This document shows positions 1 to 11,574 of a stretch of 64,000 bases of DNA, piece by piece. Origin of the DNA: Notholithocarpus densiflorus (lineage: Eukaryota; Streptophyta; Magnoliopsida; Fagales; Fagaceae); contig JARYZH020000051.1 of assembly GCA_030021035.2 (NCBI GenBank), positions 2,666,001 to 2,730,000 of the forward strand. Direction: 5' to 3'. A model generated the notes under the pieces. That model ran no database searches. It had not been told where the DNA came from and saw only the letters and a program-made list of their open reading frames with translations. The first letter of the stretch is position 1, and each line of letters opens with the position of its first letter. Position numbers and translations under genes: made by a program.

Positions 1-539
1 ACTTCATTACCATACTTGATTCACTATTTTTAAGTAGTTTAGCTAGCTAATGTAGTAATGTAACAGTAAAGGTGGAATTCCTATTTATATTGGAACAAAT
101 AGTTTTTCCCAACTTCATCAATTTAATTGTTTTTAAAACAATATTAGTGAATGCTATAAGAATCCCACTCAAGCCTGCCTAATTTGGTGGTATTATTAAA
201 TTTATATTATATAGATCATTGTCAATCTCGCATAAACCCTAGCTACTATGCTCCTATATAAATGGCTTAAATTTCTCCTTTCTCTAAGATACAGTTACAT
301 AGCAGTTTACACTCTATTTCTGGTACGTAGTTTTTCTATACTGGTCCCCAAATAGTTAAATATTATGACATTAAAACTTCTTTTTAACCATTTATTCTTT
401 GTTGGTTTGTTAAGCAAAACAATCAAGTATGCTAGTTCTCTGATCACTTGCATGAACTTAGAATTTTCTTTTCCTCTTAGGACTGAATTTTCTTTTTGTT
501 TGGTTATATAAAAACAGCAAATACTACAAAAGCTCAAGA
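1..539 (+). promoter_or_regulatory. Promoter and 5'UTR of type A peptide gene 1
   Basis: This is the upstream region of the gene at 540. It is almost the same as 31361-31900 in front of the second A gene, which shows it belongs to the duplicated unit. A TATA box (TATATAAA) lies near 253-260. Upstream are blocks shared with the B promoters: AGGTGGAAT near 70, a CAACTTCATCA stretch near 110, and AAACCCTAGC near 235. The leader is split by an intron (separate entry). The direct evidence is conservation between copies; the role in transcription is inferred. Confidence 0.7.
323..517 (+). other. 5'UTR intron of type A gene 1
   Basis: Donor G|GTACGT at 322/323 and acceptor AAACAG at 517. Both sites are kept in the paralogue at 31684-31878, where the intron has the same 195-bp length. 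The ATG follows the acceptor by 22 bases. B genes have an equivalent intron ending TGGCAG. Confidence 0.65.
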
Positions 540-773
540 ATGAGGTTTCTAGCATTTGCCCTTGTCCTGATGATGGTGAGCTCTTGCTTGGCTGCAGACA
601 AAAAGACTTTATCGGCCAAAATGAATATGGAAGCTCAAAAGCCGTTTGTCGATGATGAAAAAGTTGATGTTGAGTATGGTAGAAGCACTGTGAATAATCA
701 TCATTACATTCCTAGGGAGGATTTCAATAACAACAATGGTGGCGGCGGTAATAGTGGGAATGGCAATGGGTAG
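540..773 (+). CDS. Small secreted peptide precursor, type A, copy 1
   Basis: A 77-residue protein of a family I cannot name. Residues 1-18 (MRFLAFALVLMMVSSCLA) are a clear signal peptide with likely cleavage after Ala18, so the product should enter the secretory pathway. Residues 20-45 are charged. Residues 43-62 hold DVEYG, four variable residues, then NNHHYIPREDF. The tail (63-77) is only Asn, Gly and one Ser. No cysteine follows the signal peptide. The Asp/Glu next to Tyr46 would suit tyrosine sulfation, and Y-G-x4-N-x2-H is loosely like PSY peptides, but this is inference. The start is fixed by the leader intron acceptor 22 bases upstream and by identical placement in all copies. The unit-2 orthologue is at 31901. 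A peptide-signal precursor is the best guess. Confidence 0.75.
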   Translation: MRFLAFALVLMMVSSCLAADKKTLSAKMNMEAQKPFVDDEKVDVEYGRSTVNNHHYIPREDFNNNNGGGGNSGNGNG

Positions 774-1472
774 AAAGACTTTGTTAAGCATTTTAATCGA
801 TGGATGATGCTTATTTAGTGTGTTGTAAATCAAGTAGCAGTATCATGATAACATGATATGGGTTTACGTTTGGATTTGTGACTTTGTACTATCACTAAAT
901 ATTACTATATATATGCATAATAATGTTTTATGTGTGGTAATAATCTTGGTTATGTGGTATAAGGCAATCGCTTTTAGCCAGCCATAACATTCCTACGGAT
1001 GTGACAAGCTGCCATATAAAATTCTAATTCTTCAAGCGCCAACAAAGAAATGAAGAAAATTTAATCGGTACTTGAGCCCATAATTGCCTAATTTCGAAAT
1101 TTTGAACTTGTTTATGATTTGCACTCTTATCTAAACGACTTAGGGGATAAGATTGAGTTGGATAACTTAGAGATAAGAGAGTTTGAATCAAATTCAAAGA
1201 CCTTGAACAATAAGAAAAGGAAGGGGGATTATGGATCACAAAATTTTCCACCTTTACAAGACCAATCATTCATCAACCAAACACCCCCAATCACCAAAAG
1301 CGGACAAATAATCCAAAATGTGTAATAGTTCTTCTCCAAGATTTGCAATCATCAAAATTTCAGAGAATTCCTCATTAAGGCCATAGTCAAATCCTTAAGA
1401 CAATGTATTCTTGAAGGCATTCAAATGTATATAATCATCAAAACCCAAAGATATTGAGTTACCTTCATCAAG
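774..1472 (+). other. Downstream flank of A gene 1, no gene
   Basis: Non-coding sequence matching 32138-32640 and then 35440-35663 after the second A gene, so it is part of the duplicated unit. Short ORFs here (for example 1119-1325) are not kept in the other copy. It ends at an ATCAAG target duplication (1467-1472). Confidence 0.6.
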
Positions 1473-2248
1473 CATGGTTGCCAAAATTGGGAGTCGGATT
1501 GTAGGATCTACAATCATACTTGCCAAAATGACTCGGATTGTGCATTTTTTAGGATTGATAGGATTGTGCGGGATCGATAGGATCCTACGATCCTACTAAA
1601 AACCCAAATTTGCTTTGCATTTGCTTTAAAAAAGAAGTCCTATCAATCCAATGAATAGAAACGATCCAAAATACCTTATACTATAAAAAAAAAATCTCAC
1701 TTTAAATTAAAAACTTATTCCCTAAACCCATAAAATCAACTTGACGACATTGAGTTCATTATTCCCTTTGCAAGTTTACATTAATTTACTCGATATTGTT
1801 GTTAGTTCATTATTCAACAATTCAACCTAACATTATTTGTTTATACTTTGTAGTCTCTATTATGTCATATGAGGAGCAGGCATTGATAAAAGATTTTATT
1901 TTTTTTGTAGATTTTGAATGCTTACATGGTTAAATATAGTTGTTTCATTAGTATAGAGTATAGATATAGATGTAGGTCATGCAACAATTCATGTATAAAG
2001 ATGACTATCAATACATAAATTTTTGTTTTTTTATGGATGAATTCATACTTTATGAGATTATTCAACATACAAAGTCACTATCAATGTGTTTTTTTATTTC
2101 CTCCCCTCAAAAAGTTGGATCTTATGATCAGTGACGACTCTAGGAATTTTTCTCAGGATATTCCTTAAGAAGTATAAATTACACAATCTAATAAAAAGAG
2201 AAATTCATATATTGACAACAACAACAATCAAAAAGCACTACATAAAGT

Positions 2249-3147
2249 TTACAATTGCCTTCTATAAGTTTTCATATTTTGAAATCGTTGCATGATAGTC
2301 TCATTATCAATGCTACAAGCTACATCTCTTTCAATGTACACAACTAAGCAATCATTCATCCACTAATCTCCCATTCGATTGCGCAGTTCATTCTTTATAT
2401 ATTTCATTGCTAAAAAACTTCTTTCTACTGTTGCAGTAGTGACAGGAAGGGTCAAAACTAACTTCACAAGCAAATAGACTAATGGATAAGTCTCATGTTT
2501 CCCTGTCTTCACTAACATTTCAGCAAGTTCACCAACTCCTTAAACCTCTAAAAATTAGTCATTGCTGCGCATATCAAAAATGTAATTCTGAAGTTGAGAG
2601 CCAAGTGCCAAGATATCTGTCCCAAGAAAATCAGATAGATAGAACTTTGCTAGACGTATCAACTTTTCCTTATCAAAAGTCACAAATGAATTACTTGGAT
2701 TCAAACAAGCCATACAAAGTAGCAAATCAGTATTCGCCTCTAAAAAACGGTTGTTAAGCTCTTGAAGTTGCAAATCTATGACTATGTAGAATAGCTCAAC
2801 ATGATAATGATGTAAATTTGTATTTTGTTGGGTGTTACGTCACGGCCTCCCACTAACTACAAATATTTCATCCATGTTCAAGATAGGAATATCATGTGTG
2901 GTACAAAATGAAGACAATTCAGTTAATAAAGATATCGATTCATCATCTCTCATCACTTGCAATCATTACTTAGACACTTTAACAAGATCCATAGCATTTA
3001 CTATATCTTGATTTTTTTTTTGCAATGCTATTGACAACTCATTTGTGATCCCTAAAATGTTTTTCATCAAGTGTAGAGTAAAGACAAATTCAAAAAATAG
3101 AATTGACCTTATAATAGATCGAGCTTCAACTTTTTGGTCGGAGAGGC
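2249..3147 (-). pseudogene. hAT transposase, C-terminal part (DUF4371 / dimerisation region)
   Basis: This minus-strand stretch continues the transposase whose N-terminal half lies at 21634-23107. Just inside the break the reading GLSDQKVEARS joins in sense with EEYGF on the other side. Further on are QLQELNNRF and LLLCMACLNP (2555-2773), then the hAT dimerisation block TTATVERSFLAMK with DCLVVYIE near 2330-2450, ending in a stop near 2249. Several in-frame stops and gaps are present, for example before RDDES near 2950. It is dead, first by insertion and then by point decay. Family: zinc finger MYM-type-1-like / TTF-type hAT transposases, from motif memory. Confidence 0.7.
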
Positions 3148-4166
3148 TAGTAGGCCAAGAATGTATTGACCCCTTGTGATAAATTAACCAATTAATTAGC
3201 CAAGTTAATTAATTAATTCAATTAACATGCAATACGCGTGGTAGCACAAACAAATCACCAACTAAGTTAATATGCAGCAGAAAATAAAGTTGACACGGTG
3301 ATTTGTTTACGAATGAGGAAAACCTCCAAGGCAAAAACCCCACCGAGTGATTTTAAGGTCACCACTCCTGAGAATCTACTATTGTCACAACAAACGGTTA
3401 CAAGTAAAGGAATCCCAGTACCTTATACCAACCTATAATTGAACTTTTACCCCAATACACAATTGGACTTGTTCTGTAGTAATAATCTCTCTTTTTTAAT
3501 GCACGGCTCCCAGTACGTGACTAACTAATCGATGCACAGATCCAAGTATGTGACTAACACACCAACTTGAGAAAGATGTTGTCTGCAAAGTTCTTCAATT
3601 CATCCACATGATGAAGATCAAGAAGTTCCTTGGTTGCAAAACCCTACGGCGTACAAACGCAGCAGCTTTTTCAAGAAAAAGATGAACTAGGGCATATGTC
3701 TCCGGTCACAATATGCTTGTGAAAAACTTTTTCATTAAGTTGCATCCACTTTCATCAGCTGTGACGGCCCTTAAAATAATCCTTATATATTTTTAGGGTT
3801 GTGAGAAAAGAAAGCCTAAACATGTATACATGGATATGTGTGAAATCAGATCTGAAAAACTGATTTTCGTAAATCTCGATAGATAGGTTATCTATCGAGC
3901 AGCTATCAAGCATTGGGCTAAACAAGCCTTTTAAACCTCGATAGATGCTATCTGTCGAGCTAGCTGTCGAGCTTTAAAATCCAGCACTTCTTCACTTGTT
4001 TATTGGATAGATTTGCATAGCTTTAACACTTGGACTTGAACTCTTATTCCTTGAAGTATTAAACACATCCTAATTCTACCCAAGTACAAGTAAAGTGCGT
4101 TTTGTCAAAGGATTAGCCAATTCTAGATGACATATGTTCCTAACATGATTCACATATGTCCTAACA
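3148..4166 (-). repeat. Left (3') LTR
   Basis: Nearly the same as 20635-21628 and, inverted, as 5572-6596. It ends ...GTCCTAACA next to the purine tract. The first bases read TAGTAGGCC where the family has TGATAGGCC. It contains repeated TATCGAG words. Confidence 0.8.
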
Positions 4167-4181
4167 ATTTCCCCTTTTGGC
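4167..4181 (-). other. Polypurine tract of the LTR element
   Basis: The minus strand reads CCAAAAGGGGAAATT directly before the TGTTAGGACATATG start of the 3' LTR, where second-strand priming is expected. Confidence 0.6.
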
Positions 4182-4729
4182 AATCTGTGACAAAACCATA
4201 GCAAACAAATGAACATATGAGAGAAGTCATAAATCACTCAACCCATACTCACTTGTTGAATACAATAAAATCTATCCTAACACAAACTCCTAAAAAACTT
4301 TGCAAGAAGAGAGTTCATGGCAAGAAAGACTTTGACAACCCATATTTCTGAAACACTTTAAACAAAACTCATCACGGCATCTTAGTGTGAAGCAGAAATA
4401 TAAAAGATTGCATACAATAAATAAGAAGCATGTGCATAAAGAGAGAAAAGAAATAATACATGAAGAGATAGGTGAAAAAATGTAATAACAACCTCAATAT
4501 ATATATATATCAAAATGAGTACAAGGTTTGCTATCACAAAATAAGAACAATGTATCTAAAAAGAAGATAAAAGAAAAGATAGAAAAAGTCCTCACTACAT
4601 CCCTAAAAAAAAAACACTCCCCTTAACACACAAAAAATCTCTTATACTAACTCTCCCCCTAAGAACATGACTACTCTCATACCCAAAACTACTTCCCATT
4701 TTTGTCATGAATGACAAAGGGCAAGTAAC

Positions 4730-5571
4730 TCAAGCAGTCATCTCGTCGTCATCGGAAGAGCTAGCATCCTCATCCTCATCATCATCATTATCATCGTCGG
4801 AGTCACCATCATCGTCCTCGTCCTCAGATGCCTCTGGAGAAGGAGAGGGAGACTCCATGAAGCCACCAAGGCGAGCCTGCCATCGTGCAATACGATCGAC
4901 ATGGGTGTTCACCTGACACAACTTATCACTGAGTGTGTCAAGGCGAGCATCCATGCGCTGAAGTTGTGCTATGACCACCTCAAAGGTCACACCACCCGCA
5001 GAAGAAGAAGGAGCGAATATGAATGGAGCGAAAAATGCCGAGGAGTCGCCGTCTCGGTTCGTGGCCACTTTGGTCGAAGCTGGGCCTCGCTCCGTCTAAC
5101 GGTCGCTGCATCTATGGCACACATGACAGAGAAGTGTGTAGACTCAGGATAGGAGACAGATGCATGGTGGAGAGTCCATGTGATAGTCGAAGGGAAAATG
5201 AGCTTATCACGGGTCACTGTATCCTTATAGACATCTATAAGGGAAAGTATAAAGTGAGAGAAAATCTATAGTGAGTATCTGAAGAAGGGATAACAAAAAT
5301 CGAGCACATGGTTCAGTAATGGAGTTATAGTGAGACAAAGGATGGAGAAAAAATGTCATAACCATGTTAAGGAACCTTGGACCTTTTGCAAAGCCCGAGA
5401 AAGGGGTGTTTTGACTGTCACCCCAAGATGAAGATGTCTCACAGAAGAGATACGAGAGTTTGTCTTTGGACACAATGCTAAGACGATCATAGCTGGGGTA
5501 GTCAGGATGCGTTACCCTCGGGACGTGTAGCACCTCGGATATAAGATCTGGAGTGACTACAATGTGCGTAC
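4730..5571 (-). pseudogene. Putative plant transposon protein ORF, C-terminal part
   Basis: This minus-strand coding stretch continues the ORF at 6597-7070. Leaving out the inserted LTR, the reading runs VRGT then HIVVTPDLISEVLHVPR in one frame. Then come FAKGPRFLNMVMTF and HPLSHYNSITEPCARF, a middle part with frame changes (5000-5225), and a tail of QLQRMDARLDTL, ARWQARLGGF and a long Ser/Asp/Glu-rich end at 4730-4850. It resembles proteins annotated in plants as putative plant transposon protein (Transposase_32-like). That is from memory, and its function is unknown. It is broken by the solo LTR and by frameshifts. Confidence 0.55.
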
Positions 5572-6596
5572 TGTTAGGACATATGTGATTTACTTGTTAG
5601 GAACATATGTCACTATTTTATGTAATTGGCTTATCCTTTGACAAAACACACTTTACTTATATTTGGGTAGATCTAGGATTTGTTTAATATTTCAAGAAAC
5701 CTTGTTTCAAGATCAAGTGTTAAAGCCATGCAAATCTATCCAAGATTCAAGCTGAAAAAATGTCTTTCATTAAAGCTCGACAGCTAGCTCAACAGCTAGC
5801 CATCTATCGAGCTTTAAGAGCTATTCCATCCCCGTGGCTCAACAGCAGCTCGACAGATAGCTATCTATCGAGGTTTATGAAAAACAGAGTTTCAGTTTTG
5901 TTTTGACTCCAATCTGTGATTATGTGTTTAGGCTTTCTTTTCTCACAACCCTAGACATATAAAAGGATTATTTTAAGGGCCGTCAAAGGTGACACAAGTT
6001 GCACAAATGTTGAGCAAAGTTTGTTCAAGCAAATTGTGACCGGAGACAGAATTTGCCCTAGTTCATCATTCTTGTGAAGAAGTTGCTGTGTTTGTGCACC
6101 GTTGGGTTTTGTGATCAAGTATCTTCTTGATCTTCATCGTTTGGATGAACTAAAGAAATTTGCAGCCAACAACCTTTTCTAGTTAGTGATTGAAGTCACG
6201 TACTGGGATCCACGCAATTGGTTAGTCACGTACTGGGAGCCGTGCATTGAAAATGAGAGATTGTTACTACAAAACAAGTCCAATTGGGTATTGGGGTAAG
6301 GGTTCAACTGTAGGTTGGTATAAGGTACTGGGATTCTTTTACTTGTAACCGCTTGTTGTGATAATAGTAGATTCTCGGGAGTGGTGACCTTAAAATCACC
6401 AAGTGGGGTTTTTGCCGTGTTGGTTTTCCCCATTCCTAAACAAATCACCGTGTCTTTTATTTTCTGCTGCATAATTAGTTTTATTGGTGATTTGTTTGTG
6501 CTACCACGCGTTTGCATGTTAAATTGATTAATAAGTAAACTTAGCTAATTAATCAATTAATTCATCACAATGGGTCAATACGTTTTTGGCCTATCA
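5572..6596 (+). mobile_element. Solo LTR of the same family, inserted in the ORF
   Basis: It starts TGTTAGGACATATG, ends GGCCTATCA, and is flanked on both sides by CGTAC (5567-5571 and 6597-6601). Its sequence is the inverse of the host element's own LTRs. No internal region remains, so it arose by LTR-LTR recombination after insertion. Confidence 0.85.
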
Positions 6597-7070
6597 CGTA
6601 CCTCGAACGCGAGTGATGAAATGAGGTACAAAATAATCAAATCCATGCATGTTGGAGTAAAACTCATGTATGATCACGGAGAGACAAGTGACCGGGATGC
6701 CATAAAGTGACTCCCAACCCCTACTGTAGATGACAGTGGGAAAGTCAGTATCGAAAAAGTTCGATAGGACGAGCTGGCATTCCGAATGAATGCCGTGTCG
6801 TGAAAAGTTCTCCGAGAAGTCCATATAGGCCTTCTCATCACGAAACCGAACGTGAGAGGGGGTAGAATCAGAAGTAGATGCCCTAGAATCAATAGGGTTC
6901 CAGGACGGAGCAGACTTATGTTTAGGTGCCGTAGAGCAACTAACCAAAAGAGAGGGACAAACAGAAAAGTACCAACACAGATCAATATCAATAAGATAAA
7001 GATAAAAAAAAAATGGTACGTATGTATGAAAAATGCATGAACATGTGACATGCAAAAGTAAAAAAATCAT
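6597..7070 (-). pseudogene. Putative plant transposon protein ORF, N-terminal part
   Basis: The N-terminal part of the ORF broken by the solo LTR. Motifs on the minus strand include HKSAPSWNPIDSR, VRFRDEKAYMDFSENF and GFDYFVPHFITRVRGT. The coding exon probably starts at an acceptor (TTTGGTTAG) near 6940; the hydrophobic reading upstream of that is most likely intron. No clear ATG was found in the exon, so the start is open. A donor (CTG|GTAAGATC near 7312) and a TATA box at 7451-7460 lie upstream, so this ORF seems to have its own promoter and leader intron, unlike normal gag or pol. Confidence 0.5.
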
Positions 7071-7450
7071 GAGCTTAGCCTAATCCAATCCTACCAGCAC
7101 ACATCATTTCAACGTATAGTGCACACGTCTATATTGCATGAAACATTGTTAAAATGCAAATGTGATGCAATGCATGAACATTTAAGATCATTTAAACAAA
7201 ACCCATCCCAAAAATTTTGCAAAAACCTCATCAATTTAAAAAAACCAAAAAATTTTCAAAAACCTAGATCTATATGAATGAAATGCATGAACAAGAGGGA
7301 AAACAAGATCTTACCAGAGAAAAGAAGACCAATCTAGGCCGAAAATCACTTGGGCAAGAGGTTTAAAGAGAGAGAAAAGTGTTTGGGGAGGTGAGGGGTC
7401 AGAAAGTATCGAGAGAGATCGGAGAAAAACGAGAGAAAATCAAGCTGAAG

Positions 7451-7460
7451 CTTTATATAG
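7451..7460 (-). promoter_or_regulatory. TATA box inside the LTR element
   Basis: The minus strand reads CTATATAAAG, followed by a pyrimidine-rich leader without ATG and a splice donor near 7312. This fits an internal RNA polymerase II promoter for the ORF at 4730-7070. Inferred from sequence only. Confidence 0.45.
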
Positions 7461-7462
7461 GA

Positions 7463-8832
7463 AATCACGATTGACGATGGATCGAAAGGTGTTGAGAGGT
7501 GTCAAGCTTTAAATCTCGCCAGATGAAGCTGTCGAGGAGCTTTCGAGAGGTGTCCACAGCAAAGTGACCTCGATGGATTAAGAAGCTATCGAGCATCTAT
7601 CGAGGATACAGAAAATCTCTCGATGGATCGAGAAGCTGTTGAAAAGCTATTGAGCCAAATTCTCAAAAATTTCGATGGATCGAAATTGCAATAACAGTGT
7701 CGAGAAAGGAAGATCAAAAGGCTCGATAGATAGCCTAACTGTCGAAAGGTATCGAGAAGCTGTCAAGATTGCTCAAAAATAGTTTTTCAAAGAAGAGAAA
7801 AACACAGATATGAATGCAATCAAGCATGCTACTCAACCAAATATCCAAACAACAATTTAAGCTCTCAAAAACATCTCTCAACAAAAAAAATGTCAAGCAT
7901 TTAGATCCAAAACACACACACACACACTAAACAAGTCTAACCAATTTTATTTTTCAAAAACAAGTCAAGACAGTTTAGTGAGCATACATTAACACATGTA
8001 TTCCTTGTGATTGCCAAATCACATTGTACCTGCACATGTATCAAAAGTAGCAAAGAATATTGTGTGTTGTGTGTGAAAGACATCGCAAGATTGCATAAGT
8101 GTCTACATGTTATGGCGATTTGAGATATGAGAAAATCACTTTAACTCACACACAATCGTAACTACTTGATGAGGACTATCACCTTCGAGGTATATCCTAT
8201 AACTCCCACAGCTCCTAGAAGACACGCAAGCATTTTGATTCTTTTTACTTTATATTTTTCTTTGCATATTTTATTTTGTTAAGCATATCATGCATGGGCA
8301 TATAAGAAAGAAATAAGAAATAGTCAATAATGTTAAGCTTTTGACATTGCACTTTTGCTATGCCGAAGCATACAAATGTCATCTCATGATTAGCGGGTAA
8401 CAGTGGTGAGATGGTTACTTATACCTTTCTCTTAAGATTTTCTAGTCTTTCCCGTCAAAAAGAGTAATACGAGTGTTAAGTACAAGAGATTACTTAATCT
8501 TACTCATCACAAACATGAGCTACAAAGCTCACTTGCTTAGTTATGCATAGAGGTGCTCATCTAAGTTACAAAAGATACAAAGTTTAGAAATCTTTATTTC
8601 AATGGTCATCTAAGGTACACAAGTACTAATGTACACAAAACATACACTGTTTTTGTATTTTTCTGATTTTTTTTTTATTAAAAACAAAATAAACAAAACT
8701 GAAAACAAACAAACAAAAACATGTTAAACAAAGCAAAGCATAAAACTAGACTAACTCAAAACAAGAAAGCAAAACACACAAGTAATGCATACTAAAAAAC
8801 AAGAAAGGGGGGAGAGAGAAAATGTGACTAAA
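7463..8832 (-). other. Gene-free internal part of the LTR element
   Basis: No coding frame is recognisable. It holds many TATCGAG / GTCGAG words like those in the LTRs (7500-7760), a CA repeat (7913-7926) and A-rich stretches. A copia pol would be expected here or to its left and is missing. Confidence 0.5.
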
Positions 8833-9132
8833 TCACTTAGAGCCTTTTTCCTTCCACACCTTGGAAGAACCTTTCCGTTTGACGAACCCTTGATCCGGCG
8901 GTGAGGGGGAAGAATTGAAATCATTCAAGTTTGAAAGGAACATGAAGGTTTTGAGTAGATCTCCAAGAGGAGAAAAAGAGGATGGAAACTGATTCTGGTT
9001 TCCTGATGAGATTATATTGTTGCTCTGTTGAATGGCTAACCATTTATAGCAATTTGGTCGAATATGTCCAGTTTCTCCACAGTGATGACAGAGATGCTGC
9101 TTCTTCTGTTTAGACTTTTGAGTATTGCTCTT
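8833..9132 (-). pseudogene. gag C-terminal part with CCHC zinc knuckle
   Basis: The minus strand reads LTKSNTQKSKQKKQ, then CHHCGETGHIRPNC, a full CX2CX4HX4C knuckle, then an uncharged tail ending at a stop at 8833. It continues the gag at 18958-20564; the two are separated by the gypsy element, whose CTCTT duplication marks the break. The ORF stops soon after the knuckle with no protease joined to it. Confidence 0.7.
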
Positions 9133-9484
9133 TGTGAGTACCCAAAGTACGGTTATTGGGCTCAACCTCTATTTGGGCTTGCAATCTATTTGTGTCGTGG
9201 GCTTTGGGTTTCCTACTATGGGCGATCCTATGCCCGGTGGCCCAAATGCACTCCTGTTTTCTTAAACCCTTCTCTTTACCTCTCAAAGTCACTCCCTTTC
9301 TCTCATGATTTGGTCACTCTTCTCTTGTTTGTTTCCTTTCCCGATTTTCCAACCCCTACTCCTTATTTTCTTTTCCTATTTATAGGCTAAGATTAGTGGA
9401 GGTGTTATGATTACTCCCCCTTACTAGTGCGAATGGGGGTCCAATTCCATCATCTCTAAGTGGATGTTTCGTCAAGAAAGGTGG
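9133..9484 (-). repeat. Left (3') gypsy LTR, homologous part
   Basis: It begins TGTGAGTACCC and matches 18304-18654 closely to the GAAAGGTGGT block. Beyond that, 9485-9850 is unrelated to 18655-18957, so the left LTR is deleted, replaced or extended; its inner boundary cannot be placed. Confidence 0.65.
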
Positions 9485-9500
9485 TTAATTGCGTCATCCC

Positions 9501-9544
9501 TTACTGACGCAGCTAATTTTTACCGAGTAGTTAGCTGCGTCAGT
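9501..9544. repeat. 14-bp perfect inverted repeat
   Basis: ACTGACGCAGCTAA and TTAGCTGCGTCAGT are perfect reverse complements separated by about 16 bases. The sequence sits where the two gypsy LTRs stop matching and could form a strong hairpin. No known role. Confidence 0.6.
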
Positions 9545-9850
9545 AGATTAAACCAGATATACGAGTTACAATTGGACCACCATGACATAAATTTCATGTA
9601 CAGTTTGTGTGGAAATATTAGGTCTAACTATTATTTAAAAGCTCGAGATTTATGAGTAAGGCTTATATCATGCCTTCCTAATTCTAACCGAAATTCCACG
9701 GGGGAATATGTTCGGGTGAGCGGCAACTGGCTTGTCGATGAGCTCCCCTACCTACTCTCGGCATGTGATTTTGTTCGGTACCGAACATCCTTTACTCTTT
9801 ACTTGTGTTTTGCTAGTGATTGACTTGCTCAAAAAGGTGTTAACCAGTTT

Positions 9851-11574
9851 TTGTGTTATTTTGATGCAGACAGCAAAAGGTTCAGGCCGGACATTAGGGT
9901 AGTGCATGTAAGAGATCTAAATTTTGTGCTCCGGTCTGAAATTTTTGTAAACTTCGATGGACAACTCAGGGCATCACACCTCATTCTCGGCTGCACTCCG
10001 GCCTATACAACTTGGGAGCTGTTTGGGCCGGCTTTATTGGTGGATAGCCCATTGTTATCGTATATCGATGTTCGGTACGCCAACTTCCTCCCCCCACAAC
10101 TAATTGTAGGCGAAGCCCGTGATCTCGGCCCACGATACACAGCCTCGAACGAACTCGCACCAGTAAGGGATGCCTCGGCTGAACTTGTGTCCCAAAACCG
10201 TAGGGTCCACGTGCTCGTTGAGCCCAAAGCCCTCGTTCAAGTAGTCGAGCCAGCAGCAGCCGAATCAGTCAACTCCTCGATAGCAGAATCTGACCCTGGT
10301 GATGAGATGGTGACTAAGCGGACAATAACCATTGGTCGTTTTATGCCCGGCGTTCGGCCACTCTCACAACAACAAGAACCCCAGAGTAGAGACCCGACTC
10401 CCCCTCCTCCTGGCCCCAGCCACTCTTAGAAGAGACAGCGTATGGCCGAGCAATCTCCTGTAGGCTCATGTTCCGACAAGGACTCCCTCTCAAGTATTTG
10501 GAGGAGTCGTTGTCCGGGAGCCGCCTGCCCAGGTTGGGACAAACGTGGCATCCTCCTTTCGGTCCGAGGCGAGCTGGCAGCCCACCTTCAAGCTCGGAGA
10601 CAAGCCCTTGCCTACATCCGCCAGTGTAAGGACATGGTCCTAGGGTGAAGGGGGCAGGTTGCCCAGAGTCTAGTGCAGGGCCTTCTATTGCCCGAGGACG
10701 TTCATGTTTTCTCAGACGCAACCGAGGAGTCTCTGGCTAGGCGGTTGCAGTGGCACACCATAGCGGTAATTTCTTATCCCTTTATTTCCCATTTATTTCG
10801 ATGCGCGTGCATTCCCTTTGCTTTCATACTTATCATTGCTATGTTATCAGGCCGTGCAGTTGACCTACGTCCTTGATGGGAGGCTGAAGAAGCTCTCCGA
10901 GGATGCTGAGCAGGAGAAGGCTCTCAAGGAGGTTGCTGCAGTTACCGCGAAGGAGAAGGTGAAAGCTGCCAAGGCCGAGGAGAAGAAGGTAGCTGCGTCC
11001 GAGAAGGCCAGAGTGTTGGCTAGAAAAGAAATTAACAGAGCTGGAGATGAAGTTGGGCGGGACCGAGCTCAAGCTGGCGGAGGCTAAGAGCCTGAACCTT
11101 GCACAAGCCGACGAGTTAGCCGACCTGAAGGCAGCTCTAGAAGCTTGTGAGAACAAATGGTACAACGAAGGTTTTGCCGATGCAGAAAACTCTGTGGAGC
11201 TAGTTGTTCGTCAAGCCTGGAAGCTCGGATTCGAGGAAGGGTGGTTGGCCGTGCTACAAGCTATGGGGGTCCCTGAAGACTCTCCATTAAGGAACCCCGA
11301 CCAGATCCCTTTCCCAGATCCCTCTCCCATCGCCCAGAATCCTTCCAGCGTTGTTGATGAAGAAGAGACTCCCAGCATGAGGGAGTTGGTGCGGGCAATT
11401 GACTCCCGCGTGGAGTTAGTTGACCTGGAAGTCACCAACAACCTTCGTGCTGGTGATCGGCCTGATGAGAATGTTCAACTTCAGCTGCCTCCACCAACTC
11501 AGCCAATTGGGGATGTAACAAAACAGCCATTCGAGGATGTCGCCCCGCTTCAGCCTGCCAATCCTCCAGCCTAA
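9851..11574 (+). pseudogene. Spliced antisense ORF of the gypsy element
   Basis: It lies on the strand opposite to gag-pol. One frame runs from 9851 to 10765 with only two stops (TAG at 10427, TGA at 10646). An 85-bp GT-AG intron (10766-10850) then keeps phase, and the reading continues with a Lys/Glu/Ala-rich predicted coiled coil (10870-11040). Near 11045 one frame change leads to KLAEAKSLNLAQADEL, an acidic block and a Pro-rich end at 11574. The stretch VVRQAWKLGFEEGW resembles plant proteins labelled putative gypsy-type transposon. Extra antisense ORFs are known in Tat elements; their job is unknown. The true start may lie upstream of 9851. Confidence 0.6.
10766..10850 (+). other. Intron in the antisense ORF
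   Basis: Donor GCG|GTAAT and acceptor TTATCAG|GCC, with an AT-rich, T-rich interior. Removing it joins two long open frames in phase 0, which strongly suggests a real intron. Confidence 0.65.

Noticed and set aside
540..773. Calling the A genes PSY peptides
   Set aside because: Only Y-G-x4-N-x2-H spacing is shared. B genes lack it, and A2 lacks the acidic residue before Tyr. Not enough without a profile search.
4707..4916. Plus-strand poly-Ser ORF
   Set aside because: Opposite-strand shadow of the Asp/Glu/Ser-rich tail of the minus-strand transposon ORF.
6852..7040. Plus-strand basic ORF
   Set aside because: Antisense shadow of the transposon ORF and its intron.
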